Source of the DNA: an uncultured Paracoccaceae bacterium
GTDB taxonomy: Bacteria; Pseudomonadota; Alphaproteobacteria; Rhodobacterales; Rhodobacteraceae
DNA length: 64,000 nt
NCBI GenBank assembly: GCA_947500005.1
Contig: CANMQJ010000015.1
Coordinates: 62,001 to 126,000, forward strand
Direction: 5' to 3'
In this document: positions 33,756 through 41,494 of the stretch, one piece after another
How positions within the stretch are numbered: the first letter of the stretch is position 1
Layout of the letters: each line of letters starts with the position of its first letter
Program-made: the position numbers and the translations under genes
The notes under the pieces: generated by a model
Databases searched by the model: none
What the model saw: the letters and a program-made list of their open reading frames with translations, nothing else
What the model was told of the DNA's origin: nothing

Positions 33756-34754
33756 ATGCTCTCCCGTTTTCCGCGCCTGCGCCTCGGCCATCTGCCCACC
33801 CCCTTCGAACCGCTGCCGCGCCTCAGCGCCGCTTTGGGTGGACCCGAGATCTGGGTAAAACGCGACGACTGCACGGGGCTGTCCACAGGTGGCAACAAGA
33901 CCCGCAAGCTGGAATTCCTCATGGCCGAAGCCGTCGCGCAGGGCGCCGATACGGTGATGACCCAAGGCGCCACTCAATCCAACCATGCGCGTCAAACCGC
34001 CGCCGCCGCCGCAAAACTGGGCCTTGCCTGCCATCTCTTGCTCGAGGATCGCACCGGCTCCACCGATCCGAACTATACAGGCAACGGCAATGTCCTCCTC
34101 GACCACCTGCACGGCGCAACCACCGAAGCGCGTCCGGGTGGTGTCGACATGAACGCTGAACTTGAAGCCGCAGCCGATAAGGCGCGTGCCGACGGCCGTA
34201 AAGTCTATGCGATCCCCGGCGGCGGCTCGAACCCCACCGGTGCCCTCGGATACGTCAATTGCGCGTTCGAAATGATGGTCCAGATAAATGAAACGGGGCT
34301 CGTCTTCGATCATCTTGTGCATGCCACGGGAAGTGCCGGCACACAGGCCGGACTGATCACCGGGCTGAAAGCCTGCAATGCCGGCCTCCCGCTTCTCGGT
34401 TTCGGCGTGCGCGCCCCGAAACAGGTGCAAGAAGAGAACGTTTTCAAACTCGCATGTGCGACGGCCGAAAAGATTGGTTGCTCCGGCGTTGTCACCCGCT
34501 CGGACGTCATTGCCAATACGGATTACGTCGGCGCGGGCTATGGAATACCCACCGAGAGCGGGTTGGAAGCCATCCGGCTTTTTGCGGAACTCGAAGGCCT
34601 GCTCCTGGATCCAGTATACTCAGCAAAGGGCGCCGCAGGCCTGATCGACCTGATCCGAAAAGATCGTTTCTCGAAGGGCCAGAGGATCATCTTCCTCCAC
34701 ACGGGCGGTTCCGCTGCACTCTTCGGTTATGATAAGGCATTTCCAGCAAAATAG
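33756..34754 (+). CDS. PLP-dependent D-cysteine desulfhydrase / L-cysteate sulfo-lyase family enzyme
   Basis: 332 residues from the ATG at 33756 (AAAGGA upstream). A fold-type II PLP enzyme: the PLP Lys lies in 'CTGLSTGGNKTRKLEFLM', and the phosphate-binding loop in 'HATGSAGTQAGLITG'. The C-terminal 'FLHTGGSAALFGY' is also conserved. The family includes D-cysteine desulfhydrase, ACC deaminase and CuyA, the L-cysteate sulfo-lyase known from Roseobacters; overall the sequence reads closest to CuyA-like members. The upstream D-aminoacylase would favour a D-amino-acid substrate, so the choice is open. Products would be pyruvate, ammonia and sulfide or sulfite. Confidence 0.83.
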   Translation: MLSRFPRLRLGHLPTPFEPLPRLSAALGGPEIWVKRDDCTGLSTGGNKTRKLEFLMAEAVAQGADTVMTQGATQSNHARQTAAAAAKLGLACHLLLEDRTGSTDPNYTGNGNVLLDHLHGATTEARPGGVDMNAELEAAADKARADGRKVYAIPGGGSNPTGALGYVNCAFEMMVQINETGLVFDHLVHATGSAGTQAGLITGLKACNAGLPLLGFGVRAPKQVQEENVFKLACATAEKIGCSGVVTRSDVIANTDYVGAGYGIPTESGLEAIRLFAELEGLLLDPVYSAKGAAGLIDLIRKDRFSKGQRIIFLHTGGSAALFGYDKAFPAK

Positions 34755-34775
34755 GCTGCGGATACCCTTCAGCTC

Positions 34776-35705
34776 TCAACCCAATTCCGAGACCTTTTGA
34801 AGGCGCCCTTCTGGTGGCCTAGAGGATGCACGCTCCACTCTTACGATTACCTCCATCGAAACCGGATCGGCGTTTGTTCCAAGGAACGTGCCCGCCACCG
34901 GCGTGACTTGCGCGATGTTTCGGGCCACGATGTTTCGGGCCACAGCGAGCGGTATCAGGTTACGGGATCCGACACTCCGGTTCGTTGGATCGAAGGCAAT
35001 CCATCCGGCACCGGGTACAAATATCTCAACCCAGGCATGGGTAGATCCAGCACCTGCCGAGCCAATCAGACTCGTTTCAGGATCGGACAAATAGCCGGAG
35101 ACGATGCGGGCCCCCAGGCCAAGACGGCGGGCAGCCTCTGCAAGCAGGACTGCGAAATCGCGGCACGAGCCCCAACCCCGGTCGAGTGTTTCGATCGGCG
35201 ATTGGGTGCCTTCGTCGTCGCGGCTCTGATAGGAAATCTGCAAGAATACGCCATTGCTGATGTCCTTCAGCAGAGACAGCGTGTCGGTCGGGCGCGCCAT
35301 GACAAAGTCCTCGACCCATCGGGCGAGGCGGCCATCGAAGTCGCCATATTGCGGTATCGTCAACGCACCCAGGTCTGTCCATTCATCGGCGCCGTAGACA
35401 AAGGGGTACTGGGTGGCCGAGCCAGAGATGGCAAAGACCGGCCAAGCCGGCGCAGTCAGTTCCACTCTGGCACGGCCTTCGATCACCAGATGATCTGTCG
35501 AACCGCCAAACACGGCGGTGGCGATCGCGTTGCCGGCCACATCATGCGCCCAAGTTACGGATGCCGGTGGAGCGATGGACAGATCATGCGAGAAAAGACG
35601 CAATTCCCGCGTTTCGCGGGGACGCAGCATCAACCTGTGCGGCCCGAGAGAAACCGGATGACGGTATCGGTAAGATGTCGTGTGGACGATGTCGAGAATG
35701 GCCAA
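34776..35705 (-). CDS. Transglutaminase-like protein
   Basis: About 309 residues if started at the TTG at 35705 (GGA six bases upstream); an ATG at 35777 would add 24 unlikely residues and overlap the next gene. It has an N-terminal beta-rich domain ('TTSYRYRHPVSLGPHRLMLRPRE') and then a transglutaminase core with Cys in 'GWGSCRDFAVLLAEAAR', His in 'STHAWVEIFVPG' and Asp in 'WIAFDPTN', the complete catalytic triad. The family acts as cysteine peptidases or transamidases. A second member lies at 36841-37647. It is the last gene of a minus-strand group. Confidence 0.83.
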   Translation of the reverse strand: MAILDIVHTTSYRYRHPVSLGPHRLMLRPRETRELRLFSHDLSIAPPASVTWAHDVAGNAIATAVFGGSTDHLVIEGRARVELTAPAWPVFAISGSATQYPFVYGADEWTDLGALTIPQYGDFDGRLARWVEDFVMARPTDTLSLLKDISNGVFLQISYQSRDDEGTQSPIETLDRGWGSCRDFAVLLAEAARRLGLGARIVSGYLSDPETSLIGSAGAGSTHAWVEIFVPGAGWIAFDPTNRSVGSRNLIPLAVARNIVARNIAQVTPVAGTFLGTNADPVSMEVIVRVERASSRPPEGRLQKVSELG

Positions 35706-35754
35706 ACCAGTTCCAAGCAAGGTTAGAGGAAGTTGGCAGTCGCGCCGAGGCGGA

Positions 35755-35967
35755 TCAGCGGCGACCGGATGCGCCATGTCTGGCAGGTACGGCGCTTCGC
35801 CAGGCGTTCAACCCCTTGCAGCGCCGGCAAATCCGTTCTCCGAAACCTTCGCTCCGGAACAGGGTATCGCATCGCAGGCAATGTCGTTCCTGCGGAACGT
35901 CGCCCACGGCCTTTGCCGTCGAGATGGCTGGCGTCGCACCGTGGTGGATGGCCTTGTTCGCCATCAC
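35755..35967 (-). CDS. Small zinc-ribbon protein
   Basis: 70 residues. The centre reads 'CLRCDTLFRSEGFGERICRRCKG', a CxxC-x(n)-CxxC zinc-ribbon candidate followed by 'NAWRSAVP'. Short proteins with this exact pattern are frequent in alphaproteobacteria and have no known function. Its start overlaps the stop of the 183-residue gene by 4 bp, so translation is coupled. Confidence 0.65.
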   Translation of the reverse strand: MMANKAIHHGATPAISTAKAVGDVPQERHCLRCDTLFRSEGFGERICRRCKGLNAWRSAVPARHGASGRR

Positions 35968-36515
35968 AAATGTCCCGCTACGTGATGTGTGCGCGAGGAC
36001 AACCGTGACACCGGTCTTGAAGGCATACCCTCGTTTTCGGCGGCACAGATTGATTCATCGTCCACTGTTCTTTGAATGGTCCTGTTCGACGCCGGCTCAT
36101 CCAAGCCGGGACCAAGCGTCCCGCGCCCATAGTAGAACTGGCGCAGATGCGCCTCGGAAACACCGTCGGCTTGCATCACAAGGCGCACCATTGGATCGGC
36201 CAGCATTTCTTCCAGGAAGAAGTCCGACAACGCCCTGCCCGTCAGCTTGTCCCTCGCGCGGGCATGGTCCAGATCGGAAAGGGTAACGGTGAGAGTCCGC
36301 GCAAGCCCGGGATGAGTTATCCGTGGGTGCAGCGTCACCAGGACGGAGGCTTTCCAGGCTTCAGGATCAAGATGGTCCGGAGGCGAAACCAGCTCGGTTT
36401 CGATGTCGTACTCCCCCGCGGGCAATGTTTCGCCAAAGCCCGGAACGGTGAACGGTCTGGAAAAAACCGCAACGGTCTTGCTTGTCAGATCTTCCATTGG
36501 CGCAATCTTTTCCAT
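35964..36515 (-). CDS. Conserved hypothetical protein, F-x-PF-x-x-PG family
   Basis: 183 residues, soluble. The N-terminal part 'AVFSRPFTVPGFGETLPAGEYDIETE' matches 'VTFSNPFTLPGYTDDLPAGDYEVLVE' of the 104-residue protein at 38931-39245, so the two are paralogues within one cluster. Residues 115-130 ('VSEAHLRQFYYGRGTLG') suggest a helical middle part. The function is unknown. An ATG six codons later is an alternative start. Confidence 0.65.
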   Translation of the reverse strand: MEKIAPMEDLTSKTVAVFSRPFTVPGFGETLPAGEYDIETELVSPPDHLDPEAWKASVLVTLHPRITHPGLARTLTVTLSDLDHARARDKLTGRALSDFFLEEMLADPMVRLVMQADGVSEAHLRQFYYGRGTLGPGLDEPASNRTIQRTVDDESICAAENEGMPSRPVSRLSSRTHHVAGHL

Positions 36516-36573
36516 TGTTGACGGGAGTGGTCCGCGCCCCGTCTGAGAATGGGGCGCGCGGCCTGTGCAAAGC

Positions 36574-36708
36574 TCAAGATGTCTTTGATTTCGCTGGCGC
36601 TTCCTTGCCGGCGGCCATGGGCGTCTCCTTGGCAGGGGTCTTTGCGGTCTCCGCAGGCTTCGGCTTCATTGCAGCCATTGCCTCTGCGGTCAGGTCCTTG
36701 AAGGACAT
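36574..36708 (-). CDS. Small Ala/Lys/Pro-rich hypothetical protein (44 aa)
   Basis: A 44-residue frame begins 'MSFKDLTAEAMAAMKPKPAET' and stays Ala-, Lys- and Pro-rich to 'SKTS'. AAAGGA lies about 10 bp before the ATG. Codon choice and the 'SFKDLTAxA' start look like a known type of small alphaproteobacterial protein, but no function is known. It lies on the minus strand between the transglutaminase and the 183-residue gene. Confidence 0.5.
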   Translation of the reverse strand: MSFKDLTAEAMAAMKPKPAETAKTPAKETPMAAGKEAPAKSKTS

Positions 36709-36840
36709 GTCATCGATCCTTTGATTGGCCGGCGCCAACTCCTCGTCCATGACGGACCGGGATGCTTGGCATCGGTGTTATATATATGGGGATCGTCGGC
36801 CCGCTTTACGATGGGGCATGGGAAAAGAAACCAAGCTCGA

Positions 36841-37647
36841 TCAGGCCAGTTCGTCCGTCCACACCTTGAATTCCATCAAAGTGTTCGGACCGAAAGTCTG
36901 GGTCAAAGGGACATCCGCAGCGTCGCGGCCGCGCGCGATCAGAATTCTCGCGAACCGCGGCTTGTTGTTCCGGGGATCGAAGATGTGCCATTCTCCAGAG
37001 AGGAACACCTCCATCCACGCTGCGAAATCCCCGGGTGGATGCGGCAGAGGTTCGCCGATATCGCTCAGATATCCGGTGCAGTATCGGGCCGGAATGTTCA
37101 TGCAGCGGCACAGGGCGATGGCGAGATGGGCAAAGTCGCGGCAGACACCCTGCCTTTCCGAGAGGGTCTGCGATGCAGTGCGCGTCGCCTTCGCCTGCAT
37201 GTAGTCGAAGCGGACATGCGCGTGCACGAAATCGCAGATCGCCTGAACGCGCGACCACCCGGGTTCAGTGGCCTCGAAAAGGCGCCACGCTTCCTCCGAA
37301 AGAAGGTCGGTATCGCAATATCGGCTCCCCTGTAAGTACACGAGCGTCTCGAAAGGCAGATCCTGAACCGCGTGTTGCCGCGCACCAGGCGACACGGGAT
37401 CGGGTCGGCCCGTGTCACGCAAGACGCCATCCGTTGAGAGGCAGAAGTCGCCCGCCGGTGCCAAAAGCCTTGTACACCAGTTGCCGAAGCCGTCCCGGTA
37501 ACTTTCCAGCGGAACGCTTGGCGACGTAACCAGATGATCGGCGCATTCCAGATCGCTGAAACGAGAGTAGTGGACATTCAGCAGAGCGATAAGAGGCGTC
37601 GGTTGAGGGAAGCTGTATCGCAGGCGAAACCCTGTGCGGACGCGCAT
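36841..37647 (-). CDS. Transglutaminase-like protein (second copy)
   Basis: 268 residues from the ATG at 37647; an ATG at 37668 is an alternative. It begins 'MRVRTGFRLRYSFPQPTPLI', the usual start of this subgroup. The core has Cys in 'RQGVCRDFAHLAIALCRCM', a Trp-Met where the His region lies ('DFAAWMEVFLSGEWHIFDPRNN') and the Asp. The usual 'HAW' is replaced by 'AAW', so the catalytic His may be missing. Long N-terminal beta-sandwich residues about 1-130. It follows the Cys-rich repeat gene at 35 bp. Confidence 0.78.
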   Translation of the reverse strand: MRVRTGFRLRYSFPQPTPLIALLNVHYSRFSDLECADHLVTSPSVPLESYRDGFGNWCTRLLAPAGDFCLSTDGVLRDTGRPDPVSPGARQHAVQDLPFETLVYLQGSRYCDTDLLSEEAWRLFEATEPGWSRVQAICDFVHAHVRFDYMQAKATRTASQTLSERQGVCRDFAHLAIALCRCMNIPARYCTGYLSDIGEPLPHPPGDFAAWMEVFLSGEWHIFDPRNNKPRFARILIARGRDAADVPLTQTFGPNTLMEFKVWTDELA

Positions 37648-37681
37648 GCCGACCGTGTGTCCGGTCATCTGCCTGTAAACT

Positions 37682-38503
37682 TCATCGGCCAAGGACGCAC
37701 TCTCCTTTGGAGAGTTGAAAGCCCCGTTCGCAGGTCCACCGGTTTCCGGTTCGGTCGAGATAGGCGTTCTCCGGCAGATCGATGGCGACACAGGCACCGC
37801 TTAGCGGTCCGTACCCACGCTCACAGCGCCAGCCCGCCCCATAGGATGCCTGGTCGAGAAACGCGTTCGTCGGCACGACAATGGCGTCGCATCGGTCGCC
37901 GCTCTTCACGAACCCTCTCTCGCAAGCCCAGGCGGCGCCGTAATTCGCGTTCGTCAGATAGCCGTTTTCCGGAACGGAAACCGGAAGGCACTCTCCTGCG
38001 GCCTCCGAGTAACCCCGATCACATTCCCAACCTGTCCCCGAGCTGTACTCGGTCAGGTAGGAGTGCTCGGGCAGAACGATTGGTAAACATGTGTCGTTCT
38101 TCTGGCGGTATCCGCGTTCGCATCGCCAATCGTGCCCGGAAGGTCGTAGAAATGCGTTGTCCGGCACAGGGATCGGAGCGCAGGACGTTCCGTTCACCTC
38201 TTCATATCCCCGGCTGCACGTCCAACCAGGCCCGTAGGGGCGTCCGTTTGCATAGGAGTTTTCAGGCAGATCGATTGCAAGGCATTCCGCACCTTCCACC
38301 CTGTAGCCAAGTTGGCAGACCCATCCGCCACCATAGCTGCGCGCCTGAGCGTTCTCCGGCATTGGTCCGGTGCCATCCTGTGCAAATGCGGGAAAAGCCA
38401 CGGTCGCTATGAAACTTGCCAGGACAGTCAATTTCGCGATCAGTCGTTTCAGCAGATGCCGCGTGGCGCCATGTGGCCATGCCGGTCGTTCAGGATGGGC
38501 CAT
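37682..38503 (-). CDS. Exported Cys-rich seven-repeat protein
   Basis: About 273 residues with a hydrophobic export segment ('LIAKLTVLASFIATVAFPAFA') near residues 22-42. The mature part is seven tandem units of about 33-36 residues with the pattern GxGWxCxRGY-x(5-6)-C-x-x-I-x-(L/V)PENxYL; the last unit is cut after its second Cys. Each unit has two cysteines, probably one disulfide each, 14 in all. No family name is recognised. The start is uncertain: the ATG at 38503 has no clear ribosome-binding site, and a TTG at 38593 is possible. It belongs to the minus-strand cluster running down from 39245. Confidence 0.65.
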   Translation of the reverse strand: MAHPERPAWPHGATRHLLKRLIAKLTVLASFIATVAFPAFAQDGTGPMPENAQARSYGGGWVCQLGYRVEGAECLAIDLPENSYANGRPYGPGWTCSRGYEEVNGTSCAPIPVPDNAFLRPSGHDWRCERGYRQKNDTCLPIVLPEHSYLTEYSSGTGWECDRGYSEAAGECLPVSVPENGYLTNANYGAAWACERGFVKSGDRCDAIVVPTNAFLDQASYGAGWRCERGYGPLSGACVAIDLPENAYLDRTGNRWTCERGFQLSKGECVLGR

Positions 38504-38589
38504 CGCGAAAGACGGTGGCACCAAGCTTTCCGCGTGTACCAAGGCATGTTGCACTTCGCGTGCTTCGGCGTGAGCCGCTACCTTAATGT

Positions 38590-38934
38590 TCAAAGCTCAA
38601 GCGCCTCGAGGCAGGCCCTCGCGAGGTCCCGGTCCGGGGCATCGGTGCCGGGGACCGTCGCCCAGCCGGCCTCCATCAGCGCGTCGCGCTTTTGATAGGT
38701 CGAGGCGGCCCGGATCGTTTCAAGCTTCTCCGCCCGTCCGGGATCGGACCGCGCCATGTCGAGACACACCGGTACCATGGAGGCAACGACATCGTCGCGG
38801 GACATTGCCATCGCCCTGTCATTCGCGGTGCCGCCGGTCACCCAGCCGCCCCATGTAAATCCGACGAAACCGACAAAGACTGCGCCGGCCAACGCGCCGT
38901 AAATGGCGGGTTTGAGCCATTCGGGAGTGTTCAT
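38590..38934 (-). CDS. Conserved small membrane-anchored protein
   Basis: 114 residues; a perfect AGGAGG precedes the ATG. An N-terminal hydrophobic anchor (residues 10-33, 'AIYGALAGAVFVGFVGFTWGGWV') is followed by 'TGGTANDRA' and a helical periplasmic part with two cysteines ('VPVCLDMARSD', 'ARACLEALEL'). Such proteins recur in alphaproteobacteria without known function. Its ATG overlaps the preceding gene's stop by 4 bp. Confidence 0.72.
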   Translation of the reverse strand: MNTPEWLKPAIYGALAGAVFVGFVGFTWGGWVTGGTANDRAMAMSRDDVVASMVPVCLDMARSDPGRAEKLETIRAASTYQKRDALMEAGWATVPGTDAPDRDLARACLEALEL

Positions 38935-39245
38935 GTACTATCCTCCTGCGGGGAAAGCGCCGCATCGCTGTGATGGTTCTTCTCGGTCGCGGCCTGATCC
39001 CGGCTGAGCGCCTCTTTCAGGTCGCTGTCGGAAATCGCCCGCAATTCGGAGCGTCCCGCGTGACCGCCCCTGCCGCGCACTGTCAGGTACGTCGCCGTCC
39101 GTCGGTAAGCCTCGAAGCTCAGCCCTTGGAGAAGCTCCTCTTCGACAAGAACTTCATAATCGCCCGCGGGCAGGTCATCGGTGTAGCCCGGCAAGGTGAA
39201 CGGGTTCGAAAACGTTACCGTCGATCTAGTGGACCGCGTGTTCAT
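38931..39245 (-). CDS. Conserved hypothetical protein, F-x-PF-x-x-PG family (short form)
   Basis: 104 residues from the ATG at 39245, eight bases after GGAG. The N-terminal half is a paralogue of 35964-36515 (shared 'F.x.PF.x.PG...LPAG.Y'). Residues 40-55 read 'EEELLQGLSFEAYRRTATY'. The C-terminus is hydrophilic and low in complexity. It is the first gene of the minus-strand cluster; a 23-bp motif repeated near 40.2 kb lies about 116 bp upstream. Confidence 0.65.
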   Translation of the reverse strand: MNTRSTRSTVTFSNPFTLPGYTDDLPAGDYEVLVEEELLQGLSFEAYRRTATYLTVRGRGGHAGRSELRAISDSDLKEALSRDQAATEKNHHSDAALSPQEDST

Positions 39246-39360
39246 CTCTGGTCTCCGCAATGTGGGCAGAACCGTCGTTCACAACCGTAGAGGGCCCCTT
39301 GGGTCCAGACCTCGGCCAGTCGAACGATTTCTCTTGTTTTACTTCGGGATCGTTCGGCTG

Positions 39361-39383
39361 GCGCTGACACATGTTAGTCCCGG
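39361..39383 (-). repeat. 23-bp inverted repeat motif, copy A
   Basis: On the minus strand this reads CCGGGACTAACATGTGTCAG then CGC. It matches 40182-40204 (plus strand) at 21 of 23 positions. It lies about 116 bp upstream of the gene starting at 39245 and points in its direction, so it may be a promoter or operator element. Confidence 0.6.
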
Positions 39384-39512
39384 GCACCGAACCGGTTGCG
39401 AGCTCGGTAGAAACAGTCGTCAGAACTGACCTGTGTAAGCGCGCTGGAACCGGCCTCCGCGTAGGCTTGGGGGAAACAGGGACGATTTGCGTTCCTGCAA
39501 CCAAGGAATGGA

Positions 39513-39944
39513 ATGACTATGGTCGAACGCAATGTCCTCAACCCGAACCCGCCCGAATTCGAGCGATTTCTTTATGCGTCGGTTGGCGAGGACCGGAACG
39601 GATATGTCGTGACGGTTCTTTCCGCGCTCGCGCGCCTCGGCCTCGATCCATGGAAAGAATCCGCTGAACTGGTCGCGCTGGGGCGCGAAGCGGCGCGAGC
39701 GCGGTTGGGGACATTGCTTGCTCGATGTCGGGACGTTCCTGCGCTCGCCAGCGATCACGACAGGATTGCACGAGACTTGAGCCAGTTGCTCCCCGAAGGC
39801 CAGGCGTCAGGTAGCCTGAAGAGAGTTCTCCCGAGCGTCGCTGACGGCCGCCCAGGCACAAGCGGCGCGATCTGGGTAGTGCTCGCCCTCATCTTGTTGC
39901 TGTTTCAAATATTCAAGATTGGCGGGTGGGGGTCAGGCGTATGA
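39513..39944 (+). CDS. Conserved hypothetical protein with C-terminal membrane anchor
   Basis: 143 residues; AAGGA lies five bases before the ATG. The N-terminus 'PEFERFLYASVGEDRNGYVVTVLSALARLGLDPW' is a recurring alphaproteobacterial motif. The C-terminus is a single hydrophobic helix (about 118-136, 'IWVVLALILLLFQIF'). It probably sits in the inner membrane with its body in the cytoplasm. Divergent from the 39245 cluster. Confidence 0.7.
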   Translation: MTMVERNVLNPNPPEFERFLYASVGEDRNGYVVTVLSALARLGLDPWKESAELVALGREAARARLGTLLARCRDVPALASDHDRIARDLSQLLPEGQASGSLKRVLPSVADGRPGTSGAIWVVLALILLLFQIFKIGGWGSGV

Positions 39945-40362
39945 CCGTTTCAATTGAGACCTGAAGGACACCGCCCCTTGCGGCACACAGGTCGAGCCGG
40001 TCCGGAGCCATCTTCGGCAGAAGACCGGCAGGCGTCCCGTGGTCATGGTCGAACGGCGCCTGACGGGGTGGTGCGTCTTGCTGCTGTATCAACCGGGCCA
40101 GACGTCAGCGTTCAGGGTCTCGCCCCAGAGGTGGCACCTGCATTCAAATAAGTGGCCGATGGAGATTCGAAGCGGTGAGCGCCGGGACTAACATGCGTCA
40201 GTGCGGCGAGGCGCAGACATCGGATAGGTGAGACGTGCCCGCCGAATATTTGGTGGGGCATTTTTTCCGAGTACCCAAGAAGCGTGTGGTCATGTGGCAG
40301 CCAATTGGTCCGCATGGCGGCACGCTTCTTATTCTCGGAACGTCCCTGAAAGGACAATCCCA
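39945..40362. other. Gene-free stretch
   Basis: About 418 bp with no convincing coding frame. It carries copy B of the 23-bp motif (40182-40204). The rest shows nothing I recognise. Confidence 0.5.
40182..40204 (+). repeat. 23-bp inverted repeat motif, copy B
   Basis: CCGGGACTAACATGCGTCAG then TGC; 21 of 23 bases equal copy A at 39361-39383 in opposite orientation. It lies about 159 bp upstream of the small gene at 40363 and points towards it. Confidence 0.6.
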
Positions 40363-40551
40363 ATGACACCCGAACAGACAAAGACCGCCGACAAGATGAA
40401 AACCGTCAAGGCAGCGTGGGACAAGGCGCCCGCCGGTCCGAAGAAGGATGCGGCGCTGAAGCATTACCAGGCAGCCGAGAAGGCGAACACGGCGAAGAAC
40501 GAAGCCGAGACCAACAAGGAACTCGACGCGGCGTCCCACGCTCTGGCGTGA
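40363..40551 (+). CDS. Small charged hypothetical protein (62 aa)
   Basis: 62 residues beginning MTPEQTKTADKMKTVKAAWD, rich in Ala, Lys and Glu and almost certainly helical. AAAGGA lies 8 bp before the ATG. There is no Cys, no membrane segment and no known domain. A convergent terminator follows at 40580-40610. Composition resembles small stress-associated or DNA-binding-like proteins, but nothing specific supports a role. Confidence 0.62.
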   Translation: MTPEQTKTADKMKTVKAAWDKAPAGPKKDAALKHYQAAEKANTAKNEAETNKELDAASHALA

Positions 40552-40579
40552 CCTCCTCCAGCGTCTGACCTGATTATCG

Positions 40580-40610
40580 GGGCCGCCAACCAAGTAAAGG
40601 AGGGCGGCCC
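40580..40610. terminator. Hairpin between convergent genes
   Basis: An 8-bp perfect stem (GGGCCGCC at 40580-40587, GGCGGCCC at 40603-40610) with a 15-nt loop fills the 61-bp space between the 62-aa gene and the convergent Crp/Fnr gene. Only weak T-runs flank it. A bidirectional terminator is likely. Confidence 0.5.
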
Positions 40611-40612
40611 TC

Positions 40613-41347
40613 CTATTTCAGGAGCGGCCCGGTTTGGTCCAGATATGCCGGATCGAACTCGGCAAGGTCCACCAGCCCGCCATAGTCTTTAAACACTACC
40701 TGCCCGTCCCGAAATGTCACCAACCCCCTCTCGCGAAGCTGGCGCAGGACGCGGTTGACATGGACCGCGCTCAAGCCCAGCGTATCGGCGAGATGATACT
40801 GCGTCAGCGGGCATTCGAACCCTTCCTTGCTGCCCATGCCGACCAGCGCAAGCCTCGATCCCAGTTCCAGCAGGAAATGCGCCATGCGGGCGTCCGCATT
40901 CCGTCGACCGATCCCGACGAGGTGCTCCACGACCATCGCCTCGTCCCTTGACGCAGCCCAGAGTATGGCCGTCGCCAAGCGAGGGGTCTGGACGAAGGCT
41001 TCCAGCAGGTCGCTCGTCAGCACTTCGGCAGCCTCGATGTCCACGATGGGTTCGAAGCTGTGGTCCGACGTGCGCAAGAGCACACTCCGCAGCCCCAGAA
41101 AATCTCCGGGCACCTGGAAATCCACGATCTGCCGCGTCCCGTCGGCCTGTAGCTTGTAGGAACAGACCCAACCCGCGGACAGGATATAAGCGGCCCGTGC
41201 CGTCTGGCCCTGATGCACCATATCGCGCCCCGCGACGAAGGACCGGCGACGCTGGTGCAGTCGTTCGAGGACGGCCAGTTCGACCTCAGACAGGGCCGCG
41301 AAGGCTGACAGCTTGAGGGTCAGCGGGCTGTGTTCAACTGGTGTCAT
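40613..41347 (-). CDS. Crp/Fnr family transcriptional regulator
   Basis: 244 residues with a cyclic-nucleotide-binding-like domain (about 20-130, 'QVPGDFLGLRSVLL'). The C-terminal winged helix has 'YHLADTLGLSAVHVNRVLRQLRERG'. It lacks the N-terminal Cys set of Fnr, so it does not look like an Fe-S oxygen sensor. Roseobacter-type relatives often respond to stress or nutrient state. No nearby target is proven; the cluster of small genes at 35-41.7 kb is a candidate. Confidence 0.88.
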   Translation of the reverse strand: MTPVEHSPLTLKLSAFAALSEVELAVLERLHQRRRSFVAGRDMVHQGQTARAAYILSAGWVCSYKLQADGTRQIVDFQVPGDFLGLRSVLLRTSDHSFEPIVDIEAAEVLTSDLLEAFVQTPRLATAILWAASRDEAMVVEHLVGIGRRNADARMAHFLLELGSRLALVGMGSKEGFECPLTQYHLADTLGLSAVHVNRVLRQLRERGLVTFRDGQVVFKDYGGLVDLAEFDPAYLDQTGPLLK

Positions 41348-41494
41348 TGGGCCTCCCGGCCTGTCGTGAACCAGGAGCGGAAATCGGCCCGCACACTGCT
41401 CTGGATCAGTCCAACATAGAGCACTTGCTGCGAGAAGTACGGATGCATTTGAGCCTGCCCTTTCCGGTTCATGATGCCAGGGGAGGAAATCCTT

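Noticed and set aside
34613..34618. A further GTATAC hexamer near the end of the PLP-enzyme gene
   Set aside because: It lies inside coding sequence and lacks the extended symmetry of the sites in the divergent gaps; several GTATAC hexamers are expected by chance in 64 kb.
39954..40151. Possible 65-codon plus-strand gene
   Set aside because: Arg/Gly/Pro-rich composition of a random high-GC frame and no ribosome-binding site.
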